Shown here: one piece after another, positions 42,000 through 54,900 of the stretch
Layout of the letters: every line of letters starts with the position of its first letter
Numbering within the stretch: position 1 is the first letter of the stretch
Assembly: GCA_032433765.1 (NCBI GenBank)
Contig: JAVIAB010000046.1
Location: 61,415,388 to 61,479,387 of the forward strand
DNA from: Megaustenia siamemsis
Taxonomy: Eukaryota > Mollusca > Gastropoda > Stylommatophora > Ariophantidae
DNA: 64,000 nucleotides
Direction: 5' to 3'
Program-made: the position numbers and the translations under genes
The notes under the pieces: generated by a model
Databases searched by the model: none
Told to the model about the DNA's origin: nothing
Seen by the model: only the letters and a program-made list of their open reading frames with translations

Positions 42000-43655
42000 G
42001 TGAGACCGAACTGTCAGATTAACCGATAATTCGAAGCTGATGATGAAGTTAACGACGGTTTTTATAACCAACTTCACCTGGAGCGAAATAGAGACCACCT
42101 TAAAGTGTATGGCCAACAACAAGGCTACTGGAGAGGATAAGTTCACAGCTGAGACCATCAAGGTAATTGATAGCCATTATTTAATACATCTCCAGAAAAT
42201 GTTCAACATCATTTGGAAAGCAGAGAAGACGCCTCATAAATGGAAATAAGGAATCATTGTTAAGATTCCAAAAAGGACAATCTCAGAGATTGTAACAACT
42301 GGGAGGTGTGACACTTTTGTCAGTTGCCTCAAAGTTATTCTGCAAAATCATCATGAATAGAATAAAGGATTTAATAGATACAGTAATGCGTGAAGAACAG
42401 GCTGGGTTTAGAAAAGGGAGAAGCTGCCTTGACCACATTTTTACTCTACGACTTATATTGGAGGAACACATTGAAAAGTAAAAACCTTTTGTACTTAACT
42501 TCATCGACTTCAAAAAGCATTCGACAGCATTCAAAGAGATTCTTTGTTGAAAATTCTGAAGCAATATGGCTTACTATAAAAAAAATCATAAATATTATCA
42601 AAGACATGTATGATGAATACACATGTGCAGTTCGTACAGCCGAAGGACTGAGCAAATGTTTCCCAATAGAAACTGGAGTTAAACAAGGATGTATTTTATC
42701 GCCCATGTTATTTGAAGTTGTTATGGACTTCATAATGAAGAAATGCTGCACTGGTAACAAAAGCATCGAATGAATACAAGGACACCATTTGGAGGACCTC
42801 GACTTTGCTGATGACATAGTTCTCATTAGCAGCCACATAAAAACGATGCAGGAAAACACAAATGAACTATCAGCAATAGCCAGCAAAATTGGGCTTGAGA
42901 TCAATCATGAAAAGACTAAAGTCATGAAAAGTTTAATTCCAACAGATGACAAAATATACATGGAAAACAAACCAGTAGAAGAGATCGATCACTTTATCTA
43001 TCTTGGAAGTCACATTGATCAAGAAAGGGATACAAGCAAAGAAATTAGAATCAGAATAGCTAAAGCAGCAATATCTTTCAGAAGCCTTGACAAGTTGTGG
43101 AAATCAAAACTAATCAGCACAACCACAAAACTTAGACTATTCAAATCAAATGTACTATCAACACTTACGTATGCGTGTGAAAGCTGGAAAACAAGAGACA
43201 TAGAAACAAAGTTGAACGCATTCGGAAATAAATGTCTAAGGAAAATACTTGGTATAGCGTGGAACGATTTCAAAACAAACAAGGAAATTAGAGAAATCGC
43301 CAATCAACCACTAATATCTTCAGTAATAAAGAAAAGACAATGGTCATATGTTGGACATGTGATGAGAAGAGATAATAACCGAATAGCAAAGCAAGCCTTC
43401 ATGTGGAAAACAACAGGTAAGAGAAAAAGATGAAGACACAGAGAGACAATGAAAAGAACATTGATGAGAGAGGCAAGAGCAGCAGGAATCGGTTCCCTCA
43501 CTGAGATAGAGCTGGTTGCACAGAACAGAGACAAATGGCGACATTTGATAAAAGATCTTTACAAGAATTGAAAACTACTAGAATAAAAATTTAGATAAGA
43601 GAAGGAGTATCTTGGTCTATGCCCTATGGGCCGGCTACGGCTGGAAAGGTCAATA
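42000..43655 (+). mobile_element. RTE-like LINE, degenerate 3' part
   Basis: Decayed RT frame followed by a short 3' UTR with CCTATGGGCCGGCTACGGCTGG (about 43620-43641). The 5' endonuclease is missing. No target duplication is recognised. Confidence 0.75.
42040..43571 (+). pseudogene. RTE-like reverse transcriptase, broken
   Basis: Motifs spread over frames: MANNKATGEDKFTAETIK (42109-42162), FRKGRSC (about 42408), an AFDS-type block near 42520, ETGVKQGCILSPMLFEVV (about 42670-42723), LDFADDIVLISS (about 42795-42830), FIYLGSHIDQER (about 42993), LTYACESWK (about 43164) and WSYVGHVMRRDN (about 43341). Stops and frameshifts at 42247, about 42300-42530, 42771 and 43431 disable it. The best continuous piece is 42789-43433. 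Confidence 0.85.
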
Positions 43656-43659
43656 GATT

Positions 43660-43859
43660 TAAGATAATTTGCGACATGAACTTGACTGCAATTTCCAATA
43701 TCTAAAATAGTTCCTTCAATTATTGACCTAAAGTAACATGATCTAATTATAATTTTAAGATCTTAGTTATGTTTACATTATACATTATAAGTTGCGTGCT
43801 GAAGAACTAATTGACTGGAGTCGGTCAGTCTATAACGTTAAAACGGGTTCTGGACAGTG
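43660..43859. other. AT-rich unassigned sequence
   Basis: No open frame or repeat is recognised between two LINEs. Confidence 0.4.
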
Positions 43860-45141
43860 CGATTGAGTGGGTGCATATGAGTCTAGACCATCCACAGCAT
43901 CGACGTTCAGCGACCAAATCAACTATGACGACAGTAAGTATTTAGATGAGGCTTAAACGAAAACATCGAAGGAGGAAAACAGGAAAAGGTAAACATGCTG
44001 ATATGAAACTGTTGAAGTGTGAGAGGCTAGCCCTAAAGTATGTGTGCATTAAATATTGGAACTGTGCTTCCACAAACCAACAATGACCCATTCTTGATAA
44101 GCTAATGTGTGGCGACGACATAATGATTTTGCAAGAAACACTTCTTGGTGATAGGACAGTTAGTATACCTGGATTTCACTATTTCTACAATTGATGACAC
44201 CTTGGACAGGCCATCCTTGTGTGAAACAATATGGTGGCAGCTGAGGTTGATATGTTTGCGTGGGACAATACAGAATTACAGGTACATGCAGTCAGGGTGC
44301 ATACCCCAGTTCCTTTCGTGGTTATAAATGTGTACGCCTGTAATGGGAAAGTGGACACACAACAATGGCAGAATCTTTTCGCATTCGAGGAGGAGAACGT
44401 CATTTTCTGTGGAGACTAATGCTGGAGGAAACCAGTGGTGTAACGTCATAATCAACAAGCAGGGAGAAGACCTAGAGAACGCACTGGTGTCGGTCGATTT
44501 AGTGTGCTTGAATGATGGAAGGGCAACCAGAATGGCCACTCGAACAAAGGACTCTGACAGTGTCATAGACCTGGCTCTGGTGTCTTTCGCATTCGCACCG
44601 GTTTGCAGGTGGAGTGTACTGGGATTCCACGGAAGTGATCACTATCCATGTGTCCTGCTGATTGAGAAAAGCAGAAATAGAAGCCAGAAAAGGAAGCTCT
44701 ACACATTCAACTACGAGAGAACAGATATGGACGTCATTAGCAAAATCAGACATAGGAAGCAGAGCGCCCCTCGTAGGAGGCAGGAGAGATGGAAGCAGCA
44801 CCCTGGTGGAACGTAGAAGTCGAGGAAGCTTGGCGGTACAAGAGACAAACGGCCAAGACATGGCAGAAAGCCAGAAAGAATGGAAGAACACAACCTGAGT
44901 TATTGAAGCGTCTGAAAGAAGAGGTCGACCAAAAAACGATGCACATTAAACTATGTGCTAAGCAGTCTAAGGATGCCAAATGGGATGACTTCTGTAAAAA
45001 AAAAGTGTGCTCAGAAAAATCGCTAGCCACATTCTGACACCTTCATCAGAGCATAAATGGCACAACATGACATAGAAACATACCAGACTTCCAGAGCACA
45101 GGCCGGATATGTCACAAATCTGATGAGAGTAAAGGGAAGGC
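43860..45141 (+). pseudogene. LINE copy 2, 5' part: endonuclease region (broken)
   Basis: Same family as 32813-35316; the overlap starts at 45006 with KVCSEKSLATF and runs through the HKSDESKGKA segment. Upstream it shows what that copy lost: an apurinic-type endonuclease with DIMILQETLLGDRTVSIPGF (about 44118-44175), VVINVYACNGK (44318-44350), VIFCGD (44400-44417), SVIDLALV (about 44560) and SDHYPCVLL (about 44634-44660). Frameshifts occur near 44190, 44418 and 44810. A basic stretch at about 43950-44040 may be the end of ORF1 or a linker. Confidence 0.8.
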
Positions 45142-47082
45142 TTTTGATAGGGTACGGCGAGAGGGTTTAAAGAACAAGCTTTTTAGACTTGGCATCCAAG
45201 GCCACTTATTCAATCGGATCTCTCAATACCTTCAGGATAGAACGGCCAGAGTACAAGTTCAAGGTCAACTAAGTAAGAAGGTCACAATCAAACAAGGTGT
45301 CCCACAAGGCGGAGTCCCCAACACTCTCGTTAATTTTCATGAACGACATCGTAATGGACGTTCCACCTAGAATACATTCAGCAATATACGCAGATGATCT
45401 GGCGTTATGGACACGTGAGAAACCTATGTCGATGGCTGGATCCAGAATGCAAGATGCCCTAGGTGATCTTGAAAAATTGACGAAAACCTGGTTATTACCA
45501 ATTAACGAAAAAAAACTACATACACAATTTTCAGCCTATCTAGAAACACACTCTCTGCAGACTTGAAGATAAAAGACCACACACTCCCTATTGATCAAAA
45601 CCCAACATATCTTGGCGTCACCATGAATCGCAGAATGACTTGGAAAAATCAGATAGAGCAAGCAAAAGAGCCAGAAAACGAACAAATATGAAGAAATTGG
45701 CAGGGTCGGATTGGGGAGCAGACAAACATTATCTTGAAACTACTATACGTAGGAAGAGTCAGACCAGTCCTAGAGTATGGAGTCACAGCCTGGGCTATGG
45801 CTTCCAAAACACAATTTAGCAAAATTAACAGAACACAGAACCAAGCTGCCCGTATCATCACTGGTGCTATTAAATCTACACCTATCAAGACTCTAGAAAC
45901 AGTAACAGGTTTACAACCCTTAGATGACAGACGGGTCACTAAAGTATTGCAACAAGCGGAGAAATATAGAAGGCGCCCTCCTTAGCCACCTCATGCACCA
46001 AAGAATAACTGGTTACGGAATAGTACGACTAAAGAGGAGCAACTTCGCTGCAATCTCAGATGAACTGGCAACTAGAGACCCAGTACTGTCTCAAACAATA
46101 CCGAAACCCTTGGGCCCATCTGATATGTCTCCTCATGGGAAACACAAAATACCAGAACTTAAGGAAGGCATAACAGGAATCATGAAAAAGGCACCCAATC
46201 AGACACAGAAAGAAAACATGTAGTAGGAAAAACACATAAGCGATAACTACCCACGGGATTCTTGGTCCCACATATACACAGATGGCTCTGCTACAAATGC
46301 CACCAGAAATGGAGGGGGAGGTGTGTTCTTGATGCTGAATAACCAGGAAGAGATCACCAAGTCAATAGCTACTGGGAAATTCAAACAACTTTAAAGCAGA
46401 AACTGAGGCCCTCAGAGATGCTGTAACACTGGCTACTCAACACAAAAATAACATGCACAATAATTTGGTGATACTGGCTGGTGCACTGTCAGTACCAACA
46501 GCTCTAAAAAGCCCCAGGAATTGATGAACTTGATGACTTGAGAATAACCCTGGACCAACTATGCAATAACTTCCAGAGAGTAGTCATCCAGTGGATAACA
46601 TCACACTGTAATATACACGGAAACGAGCGTGCAGGCAAATTAGCTAAAGAGGGAGGGAGATTACCACAAGAGAACCATCGGGTCAGTTATGATGAAGCCA
46701 AATCTATTATCAAAGGACAGTATCATACAAATGGAAACGAGAACACCCAAAGCATAACGAGAGGGACGGATACCACCAACTATCAAGGAGGGATCAAGTC
46801 ATCATACTTCGCCTAGGCACTGGCCACAATAGAATGAGAAATCACATGTTCACCAAATTCAAAATAGGTACAACCGGCCAATGCCACTGTACACTGGACA
46901 ATATGACTACAAAACATGTTCTACAGGATTGCCCCCAGTACACAGACCTGAGAAGAGCAATGTGGTCCACGCCCACCTCACTGGAAGAGAAACTATATGG
47001 GGCAATCGAATCGCTTAAACAGACAGCTAACTTTATTAGAGTGTCTTTGTCTGGAATCCTACTCTGATTGAGTCTTGATCGC

Positions 47083-47158
<76 letters not shown>
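45142..47158 (+). pseudogene. Second LINE (Jockey/pol-like RT-RNase H) embedded in LINE copy 2
   Basis: It begins abruptly at RT motif A (AFDRVRREGLKNKLF) and continues with IKQGVPQGG, IYADDLALW (about 45389), the thumb region YVGRVRPVLEYGVTAWAM (45740-45800), RNase H pieces (IYTDGSATNATRNGGGGVF, 46273-46330; WITSHCNIHGNERAGKLAK) and a C-terminal CHC..H..C knuckle (CHCTLDNMTTKHVLQDC, about 46882-46935). It ends in an AG microsatellite (47082-47158). Many stops and frameshifts make it dead. Confidence 0.8.
47082..47158. repeat. AG microsatellite at the LINE junction
   Basis: About 75 bases of (AG)n with AAAG interruptions, placed exactly where the second LINE ends and the first resumes. Confidence 0.95.
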
Positions 47159-47159
<1 letters not shown>

Positions 47160-48660
47160 TATCGTTAACACAGAAGCACCGGTGGTACGAATGGGAGCTG
47201 ATGAGGTGACCAGGGACAGGTTGATGACATACCGCAGAGTTAAGTTTGATCGCAGCCTGTGTTTTCGGGACCACGCTGACCATGTGATAACAAAAACCCA
47301 CAAAGGATTAGCCGCCTTGAAGGTTATGGCAGCTGCCAACATCGAGCAGAGGCTACTTACTCTTCTGTTCCAGGAACTAGGCCTCACGCCAATCGAGTAT
47401 GCCCTGGCACTTCTTACAGTCAGTAAGATGCAAATTGACAGGCTGGAGAAAATACAGAATGAAGCTATGCGCATTATCTTGGTGTGTACGAGGGACACTC
47501 CCTGTGTATCAATGGTGTATCTTCTTGACTTTCCAACAATGGGTAACAGGATTATGATCTGGAGGGCACGAGCATACCTGCAGATAAGTGCAGATAAAGA
47601 GCATCCATTGCATTATGAGCTCAACACAGGGAAGGGTGTGAGGCTAAAAAGAGGCAAATCATGGGTGGGTCGAGTAGAAGGTGTCGTCAAACAGGTCTGT
47701 GGACTTAGCAATATCAATGCTGGTGAGGAGAGGATACTGGTGCCTACATTATTCAGAGGGATATTCTCGTGTATTGTCACACTCAACAGGAAATGTAGGG
47801 AACAGAACTTAGTCGTGGTCAATGCGGAGGTCAACGATCTCATCTGCGATAACCCGATGAAAAATATGCAGTTGTCTATACAGACGGATCTGTAATGCTA
47901 TATCAAAGAAGTGCATGGGCATTGTTTATAGCAAGCTCGGCAGGTAGAATAGTCAAGGAAGACAGTGGTACATACGTTATGACCACGAGTAGCATGATGA
48001 TGGAGGTGATGGCAGTGATCAGGACATTCAACTGGTTAGAGTCACAAGACTACACCCACGCCTGTATACTGAGTGATTCGATGAGCACGATAAAAAAAAA
48101 CGCGGAGGGGTCTCTGTAGGTATGCAATGAGTAGAGTTATTGCAGAAGTCAGAAATACATAAGGTCACCTTTGTCTACGTTCCAGGACGTACGGGAGTAT
48201 GGGGAAATGAAAGAGCGGACAGGTTGGCTAGCTGCGCTATTGTTTAGCACAGTAAACCAATGGTTCAGGTGGACATCATCAATGCCCTCCGAGTTGTGGG
48301 AAAGACACAGGACTTCGACAACCATGAGTCCACGTCACTCCTTCGGATGACAAAGATGGTAGTTAAAATGAGCACAGCCAGAAACGAGAAACTTAGTGGC
48401 CGTGTAAGAAGACTAATCAACCAACACAGAACTGGAGTCGACAGTCGTTGAACACTGAAAGACTTGCTAAGGAGGGAATCTCAGCACCTATGGACATTTT
48501 CGTAATGCAATAATAAAAAAAAAAAAAGTAAAGTGCTCCCGTCACGTCAAGTGGTGTATAGGGAATATGGTGTTAGTGACCATAATTTTTACAGACCTTC
48601 GGCACATGATTTTTGTGGTAATGTGGTAATGCAATAATGATGACTCGCAAATAACTGAAT
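47159..48660 (+). pseudogene. LINE copy 2, 3' part (connection and RNase H, broken)
   Basis: Homology to the minus-strand LINE resumes at its residue ~375 (IVNT.. PVVRMGADEV) and runs to the end. RNase H is split: the first aspartate segment ends at a stop after IQTDL (47895), then SMMMEV and ILSDSMS (47990-48090), then GNERADRLA (about 48205-48232). The tail GACTCGCAAATAACT (48641-48655) matches the other copy. A SINE fragment interrupts the 3' end. Confidence 0.82.
48515..48625 (-). mobile_element. 5'-truncated SINE fragment with 13-bp target duplication
   Basis: Inverted match to the last ~100 bp of the SINE at 40616, flanked by GTAATGCAATAAT (48502-48514 and 48626-48638). In SINE orientation it ends in a T run (As at 48515-48527 on this strand) where the other copy has Cs. 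Confidence 0.85.
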
Positions 48661-50040
48661 TGTATAAGTTATGAGAAAAAAACATGGTTTTGCTGTTAAC
48701 ATCTGTCACTGTTTTGCTCAAGTTTTGTTGATATAAAGACGCAGGGCAGTTATACTTAGGAGTAGGCACCTCTTGATACTACCTCCCACTGACTCTACTT
48801 CTATGTTTCGAAAAAAAAGATAAGATAAAACTTCATCTTATAAGTCGTTCTTTGTGTTGCCATAGCAACGAGGAGCTATTTGCAGAAATGACCTAGCTAG
48901 TTCTCCAACACATTGAAAGCTCGATAGATGGCGCTGTATAATTGTAGCACGTTTGACATCCACAGCCATTTATTAGTTAACGGCTTGAGCTATTTGAACT
49001 ATATCACGGCTATACTAGAGGAAACCGTTGCTGGTTGTACTCTCACATTGAACTCATTGAGCTCGAATGTTATTGTGTTATGTATTCTGATCAAATATTA
49101 CAGGAGTCGTGGCCTCCGTTGCCTTCTCTGAATGTCCGTCGCTGGTTAAAACGTATTTTGTTTCCTCTCGAGCTATTACCTTGGACTTGGAGCAAAGCTA
49201 CGTCAGTTTTATTTAACTTTAGATTGGTTGCTAATCTGACGATAATTATAGAAATGGCTGTAAATTATATTTTGAATCCATCATTGTTAGATTTAACATA
49301 ATCGAGCAGGGATTAGAATCAGACGGTAAACGCGGCAATGTGGTCCCCAGACGCTTGGTTCTGCTCTACCCACACGCCACTCCATTTAGTGCAGTAAACG
49401 TAACATATAACTACGCAGCAGAAACACAGCAGTTGGAATTAGTCAATAATTGCTAGTCCTGTCACAGTGTCTTCCCGAAATAATCAAACATTGGACGGAA
49501 ATGTGCACAATTATAAGTCTAGAACAAGAGATTGAAAGTTCCCAGCTGTACCGGCAATGAAATGATTTCATTTCTGACAAGTCTAACTTCGTACACGTCA
49601 AAGACACGCCGTTTTGAAGGGAAACCGATTCCTATGTGCACATAAATAACTCAGTGTTTGCAGATAACGAGACCAATTTGAAGTCTGATGACATCAAAGT
49701 GAGAAAGTTAACTGCGCCGATTAATTAGGCGCCGAAGATGGCAATTCCTCATTTCCGGGCTGATAGCAGGCCAGTACCAATATGGTTCTGATAAGTAAAC
49801 GCTAGTACGCCCCTACTATAGATACGATCAAATTAGCTCCGGTTATCATGGGGGAGTAAGCACCGATGGATCGCGTCACTAACAGAAAACATTACCTAGC
49901 GCTAATGGTGTAACGATCGGTAGATTCACAACAGCAATACTAAAAAAAAGGAAGAAAAAAGTGGTATGGTGACAGCTTTACGTGGTAATGGACGAAACAA
50001 GATTCACAACCATGTCAATAAATGAAGGTCATCACCAGGT
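48661..50040. other. Unassigned single-copy-looking region
   Basis: About 1.4 kb without convincing ORF, RNA or repeat. Short frames (for example 48928-49131 and 49035-49301) lack recognisable domains. A host regulatory or intronic segment is possible. Confidence 0.4.
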
Positions 50041-50044
50041 CGCA

Positions 50045-51640
50045 TGTCCTTTGCAGAACGTTGCATTCACCACAGTCAGAAAAGAATCTATGTCTCTAGC
50101 CAGATCTCCCACAGAACGTTGCATTCACCACAGCCCGTCTTAAAAAAAACTGTCTCTAACCAGGTCTCCCACAGAACGTTGCATTCACCGCAGCTCTTCT
50201 GAAAGAATCTCTGTCTCGAGCCAGATATTCCATAGAACGTTGCATTCACAACAGCCTGTCTGAAAGAATCTCTGTCTGTAGTCAGATCTCCCACAGAACG
50301 TTGCCTTCATTACAGCCCGTCTGAAAGAATCTTTATCTCTAGTCAGATCTCCCACAGAGCGTTGTATTCACACACATCCCGTCTGAAAGTATCCCTGTCT
50401 CTAGCTAGATATCCCACAGAACGTTGCATTCACCACAGTCTGTCTGAAAGAATCTCTGTCTGTAGTCAGATCTCCCACAGAACGTTGGCTTCACCACAGC
50501 CTGTCTGAAAGAATCTCTGTCTCTAGTCAGATCTACATAAGAACGTTGCATTCACCACAACCCGTCTGAAAGAATCTCTGTCTCTAGCCAGATCTACCAC
50601 ATAACCATTGCATTCACCACGACCCGCCTGAAAAAATGTCTGTCTCTAGCCAGATCTACCACAGAACATTGCAACTCACCACAACCCGCCTGAAAGAATC
50701 TCTGTATATAGCCAGATCTACCACAGAACATTGCAACTCACCACAACCCGTCTGAAAGAATCTCTGTATATAGCCAGATCTACCACAGAACTTTGCATTC
50801 ACCACAACCCGTCTGAAAGAATCTCTGTATATAGCCAGATCTACCACAGAACATTGCATTCACCACGACCCGTATGAAAGAATCTCTATATAGCCAGCTC
50901 TACCACAGGACATTGCAATTCATCACAACCCGTCTGAAAGAATCTCTGTATATAGCCAGATCTACCACAGAACTTTGCATTCACCACAACCCGTCTGAAA
51001 GAATCTCTGTATATAGCCAGATCTACCACAGAACTTTGCATTCACCACGACCCGTCTGAAAGAATCTCTGTATATAGCCAGATCTACCACAGAACTTTGC
51101 ATTCACCACAACCCGTCTGAAAGAATCTCTGTATATAGCCAGATCTACCACAGAACTTTGCATTCACCACGACCCGTCTGAAAGAATCTCTGTATATAGC
51201 CAGATCTACCACAGAACTTTGCATTCACCACGACCCGTCTGAAAGAATCTCTGTATATAGCCAGATCTACCACACAACTTTGCATTCACCACGACCCGTC
51301 TGAAAGAATCTCTGTATATAGCCAGATCTACCACAGAACTTTGCATTCACCACGACCCGTCTGAAAGAATCTCTGTATATAGCCAGATCTACCACACAAC
51401 TTTGCATTCACCACGACCCGTCTGAAAGAATCTCTGTATATAGCCAGATCTACCACAGAACTTTGCATTCACCACGACCCGTCTGAAAGAATCTCTGTAT
51501 ATAGCCAGATCTACCACACAACTTTGCATTCACCACGACCCGTCTGAAAGAATCTCTGTATATAGCCAGATCTACCACAGAACTTTGCATTCACCACGAC
51601 TCGTATGAAAGAATCTCTCTCTCTAGTAAGATAGCCCATT
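50045..51640 (+). repeat. 61-bp tandem array (~26 units)
   Basis: The unit contains GCATTCACCACGACCCGTCT, then GAAAGAATCTCTGTATATAGCC and AGATCTACCACAGAAC. The first third is diverged (CTGTCTCTAGCCAGATCTCCC); units from 50890 to 51600 are nearly identical, which suggests recent expansion at that end. Confidence 0.95.
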
Positions 51641-51965
51641 TCTTATGTTGTCATGTTCAAGGTCTCGTTGATGACTTGAAACTCCCCACTTCTTCCGAAT
51701 CAGATGAGTCTTAACAGGTTGATTATCGCTTTCGGCTGAATAAACCACAAACATCACATGTTCACTTGTTCATAAAATGTTGTGCTGTAATCTTTATCTT
51801 TGAGAGGACGGAATTTGTAAGTGTCTTATCGCATTATTAGAAGGTTTCATTTTCAGCTGCAACTTGTTCTTTGATGTTTGCCCCAACCAGTTGTATGTGT
51901 TTTTGGTGTGAATGGCAAGATGGCAGTCTCGAACAAATGTGGCCATGCTCATGCACAAAATGACA
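51641..51965. other. Unassigned sequence between satellites
   Basis: About 325 bp with no recognised feature. Confidence 0.4.
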
Positions 51966-54900
51966 AGAACTGTCTAATTTAGTGGGGTCCAGAAACAATA
52001 ACAAGAACTGTCATGTAGAGGGGTCCAGAAACAATAACAAGAACTGTCTAATTTAGTGAGGTCCAGAAACAATAACAAGAACTGTCATGTAGAGGGGTCC
52101 AGAAACAATAACAAGAACTGTCATGTAGAGGGTCCAGAAACAATAACAAGAACTGTCATGGAGAGGGGTCCAGAAACAATAACAAGAACTGTCATGTAGA
52201 GGGGTCCAGAAACAATAAAAAGAACTGTCTAATTTAGTGGGGTCCAGAAGCAATAAAAAGAACTGTTTAATTTAGTGGGGTCCAGAAACAATAACAAGAA
52301 CTGTCTAATTTAGTGGGGTCCAGAAAAAATAACAAGAACTGTCTAATTTAGTGGTGTCCAGTAACAATAACAAGAACTGTCTAATTTAGTGGTGTCCAGT
52401 AACAATAACAAGAAATGTCATGTAGAGGGGTCCAGAAACAATAACAAGAACTGTCGTGTAGAGGGGTCTAGAAACAATAACAAGAACTGTCATGTAGAGG
52501 GGTCCAGAAACAATAAAAAGAACTGTCATGTAGAAGGGTCCAGAAACAATAACAAGAACGTCATGTAGAGGGGACCAGTAACAATAACAAAAACGTAATG
52601 TAGAGGGGTCCAGTAACAATAACAAGAACTGTCATGTAGAGGGGTCCAGTAACAATAACAAGAACTGTCATGTAGAGGGGTCCAGAAACAAAAACAAGAA
52701 CTGTCTAATTTAGTGGGGTCCAGAAACAATAACAAGAACTGTCATGTAGAGGGCTCCAGAAACAATAACAAGAACTGTCATGTAGAGGGGTCCAGAAACA
52801 ATAACAAGAACTGCTATGTAGAGGGGTCCAGAAACAATAACAAAAATTGTCGTGTTGTGGGGTCTAGAAACAATAACAAGAACTGTCATGTAGAGGGGTC
52901 CAGTAACAATAACAAGAACTGGCATGTAGAGGGGTCCAGTAACATTAACAAGAACTGTCATGTAGAGGGGTCCAGTAACAATAACAAGAACCGTTATGTA
53001 GAGGGGTCCAGTAACAATAACAAGAACTGCCATGTAGAGGGGTCAAGAAACAATAACAAGAACTGTCTAATTTAGAGGGGTCCAGAAACAATAACAAGAA
53101 CTGTCTAATTTAGTGGGGTCCAGAAACAATAACAAGAACTGTCTAATTTAGTGGGGTCCAGAAACAATAGCAAGAACTGTCTAATTTAGTGGGGTCCAGA
53201 AAAAATAACAAGAACTGTCGAATTTAGTGAGGTCCAGAAACAATAACAAGAACTGTCATGTAGAGGGGTCCAGAAACAATAACAAGAACTGTCATGTAGA
53301 GGGGTCCAGAAACAATAACAAGAACTGTCATGTAGAGGGGTCCAGAAACAATAACAATAATTGTCATGTAGAGGGGTCCAGAAACAATAACAAGAACTGT
53401 CATGTAGAGGGGTCCAGTAACAATAACAAGAACTGTCATGTAGATGGGTCCAGTAACAATAACAAGAACTGTCATGTAGAGGGGTCCAGTACCAATAACA
53501 AGAACTGTCTAATTTAGTGGGGTCCAGAAACAATAACAAGAACTGTCTAATTTATTGGGCTCCAGAAACAATAACAAGAACTGTCATGTAGAGGGGTCCA
53601 GAAACAATAACAAGAACTGCCATGTAGAGGGGTCCAGAAACAATAACAAGAACTGCCATGTAGAGGGGTCCAGAAACAATAACAAGAACTGTCATGTAGA
53701 GGGGTCCAGTAACAATAACAAGAACTGGCATGTAGAGGGGTCCAGTAACATTAACAAGAACTGTCATGTAGAGGGGTCCAGTAACAATAACAAGAACCGT
53801 TATGTAGAGGGGTCCAGTAACAATAACAAGAACTGCCATGTAGAGGGGTCAAGAAACAATAACAAGAACTGTCTAATTTAGTGGGGTCCAGAAACAATAA
53901 CAAGAACTGTCATGTAGAGGGCTCCAGAAACAATAACAAGAACTGTCATGTAGAGGGGTCCAGAAACAATAACAAGAACTGCTATGAAGAGGGGTCCAGA
54001 AACAATAACAAAAATTGTCGTGTTGTGGGGTCTAGAAACAATAACAAGAACTGTCATGTAGAGGGGTCCAGTAACAATAACAAGAACTGGCATGTAGAGG
54101 GGTCCAGTAACATTAACAAGAACTGTCATGTAGAGGGGTCCAGTAACAATAACAAGAACTGCCATGTAGAGGGGTCAAGAAACAATAACAAGAACTGTCT
54201 AATTTAGAGGGGTCCAGAAACAATAACAAGAACTGTCTAATTTAGTGGGGTCCAGAAACAATAACAAGAACTGTCTAATTTAGTGGGGTCCAGAAACAAT
54301 AGCAAGAACTGTCTAATTTAGTGGGGTCCAGAAAAAATAACAAGAACTGTCGAATTTAGTGAGGTCCAGAAACAATAACAAGAACTGTCATGTAGAGGGG
54401 TCCAGAAACAATAACAATAATTGTCATGTAGAGGGGTCCTGAAACAATAACAAGAACTGTCATGTAGAGGGGTCCAGTAACAATAACAAGAACTGTCATG
54501 TAGATGGGTCCAGTAACAATAACAAGAACTGTCATGTAGAGGGGTCCAGCACCAATAACAAGAACTGTCTAATTTAGTGGGGTCCAGAAACAATAACAAG
54601 AACTGTCATGTAGAGGGGTCCAGCACCAATAACAAGAACTGTCTAATTTAGTGGGGTCCAGAAACAATAACAAGAACTGTCTAATTTATTGGGCTCCAGA
54701 AACAATAACAAGAACTGTCATGTAGAGGGGTCCAGAAACAATAACAAGAACTGCCATGTAGAGGGGTCCAGAAACAATAACAAGAACTGCCATGTAGAGG
54801 GGTCCAGAAACAATAACAAGAACTGTCATGTAGAGGGGTCCAGTAACAATAACAAGAACTGGCATGTAGAGGGGTCCAGTAACATTAACAAGAACTGTCA

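Noticed and set aside
48928..49301. Short ORFs in the unassigned region
   Set aside because: No domain, no splice context that I can support, and lengths expected by chance.
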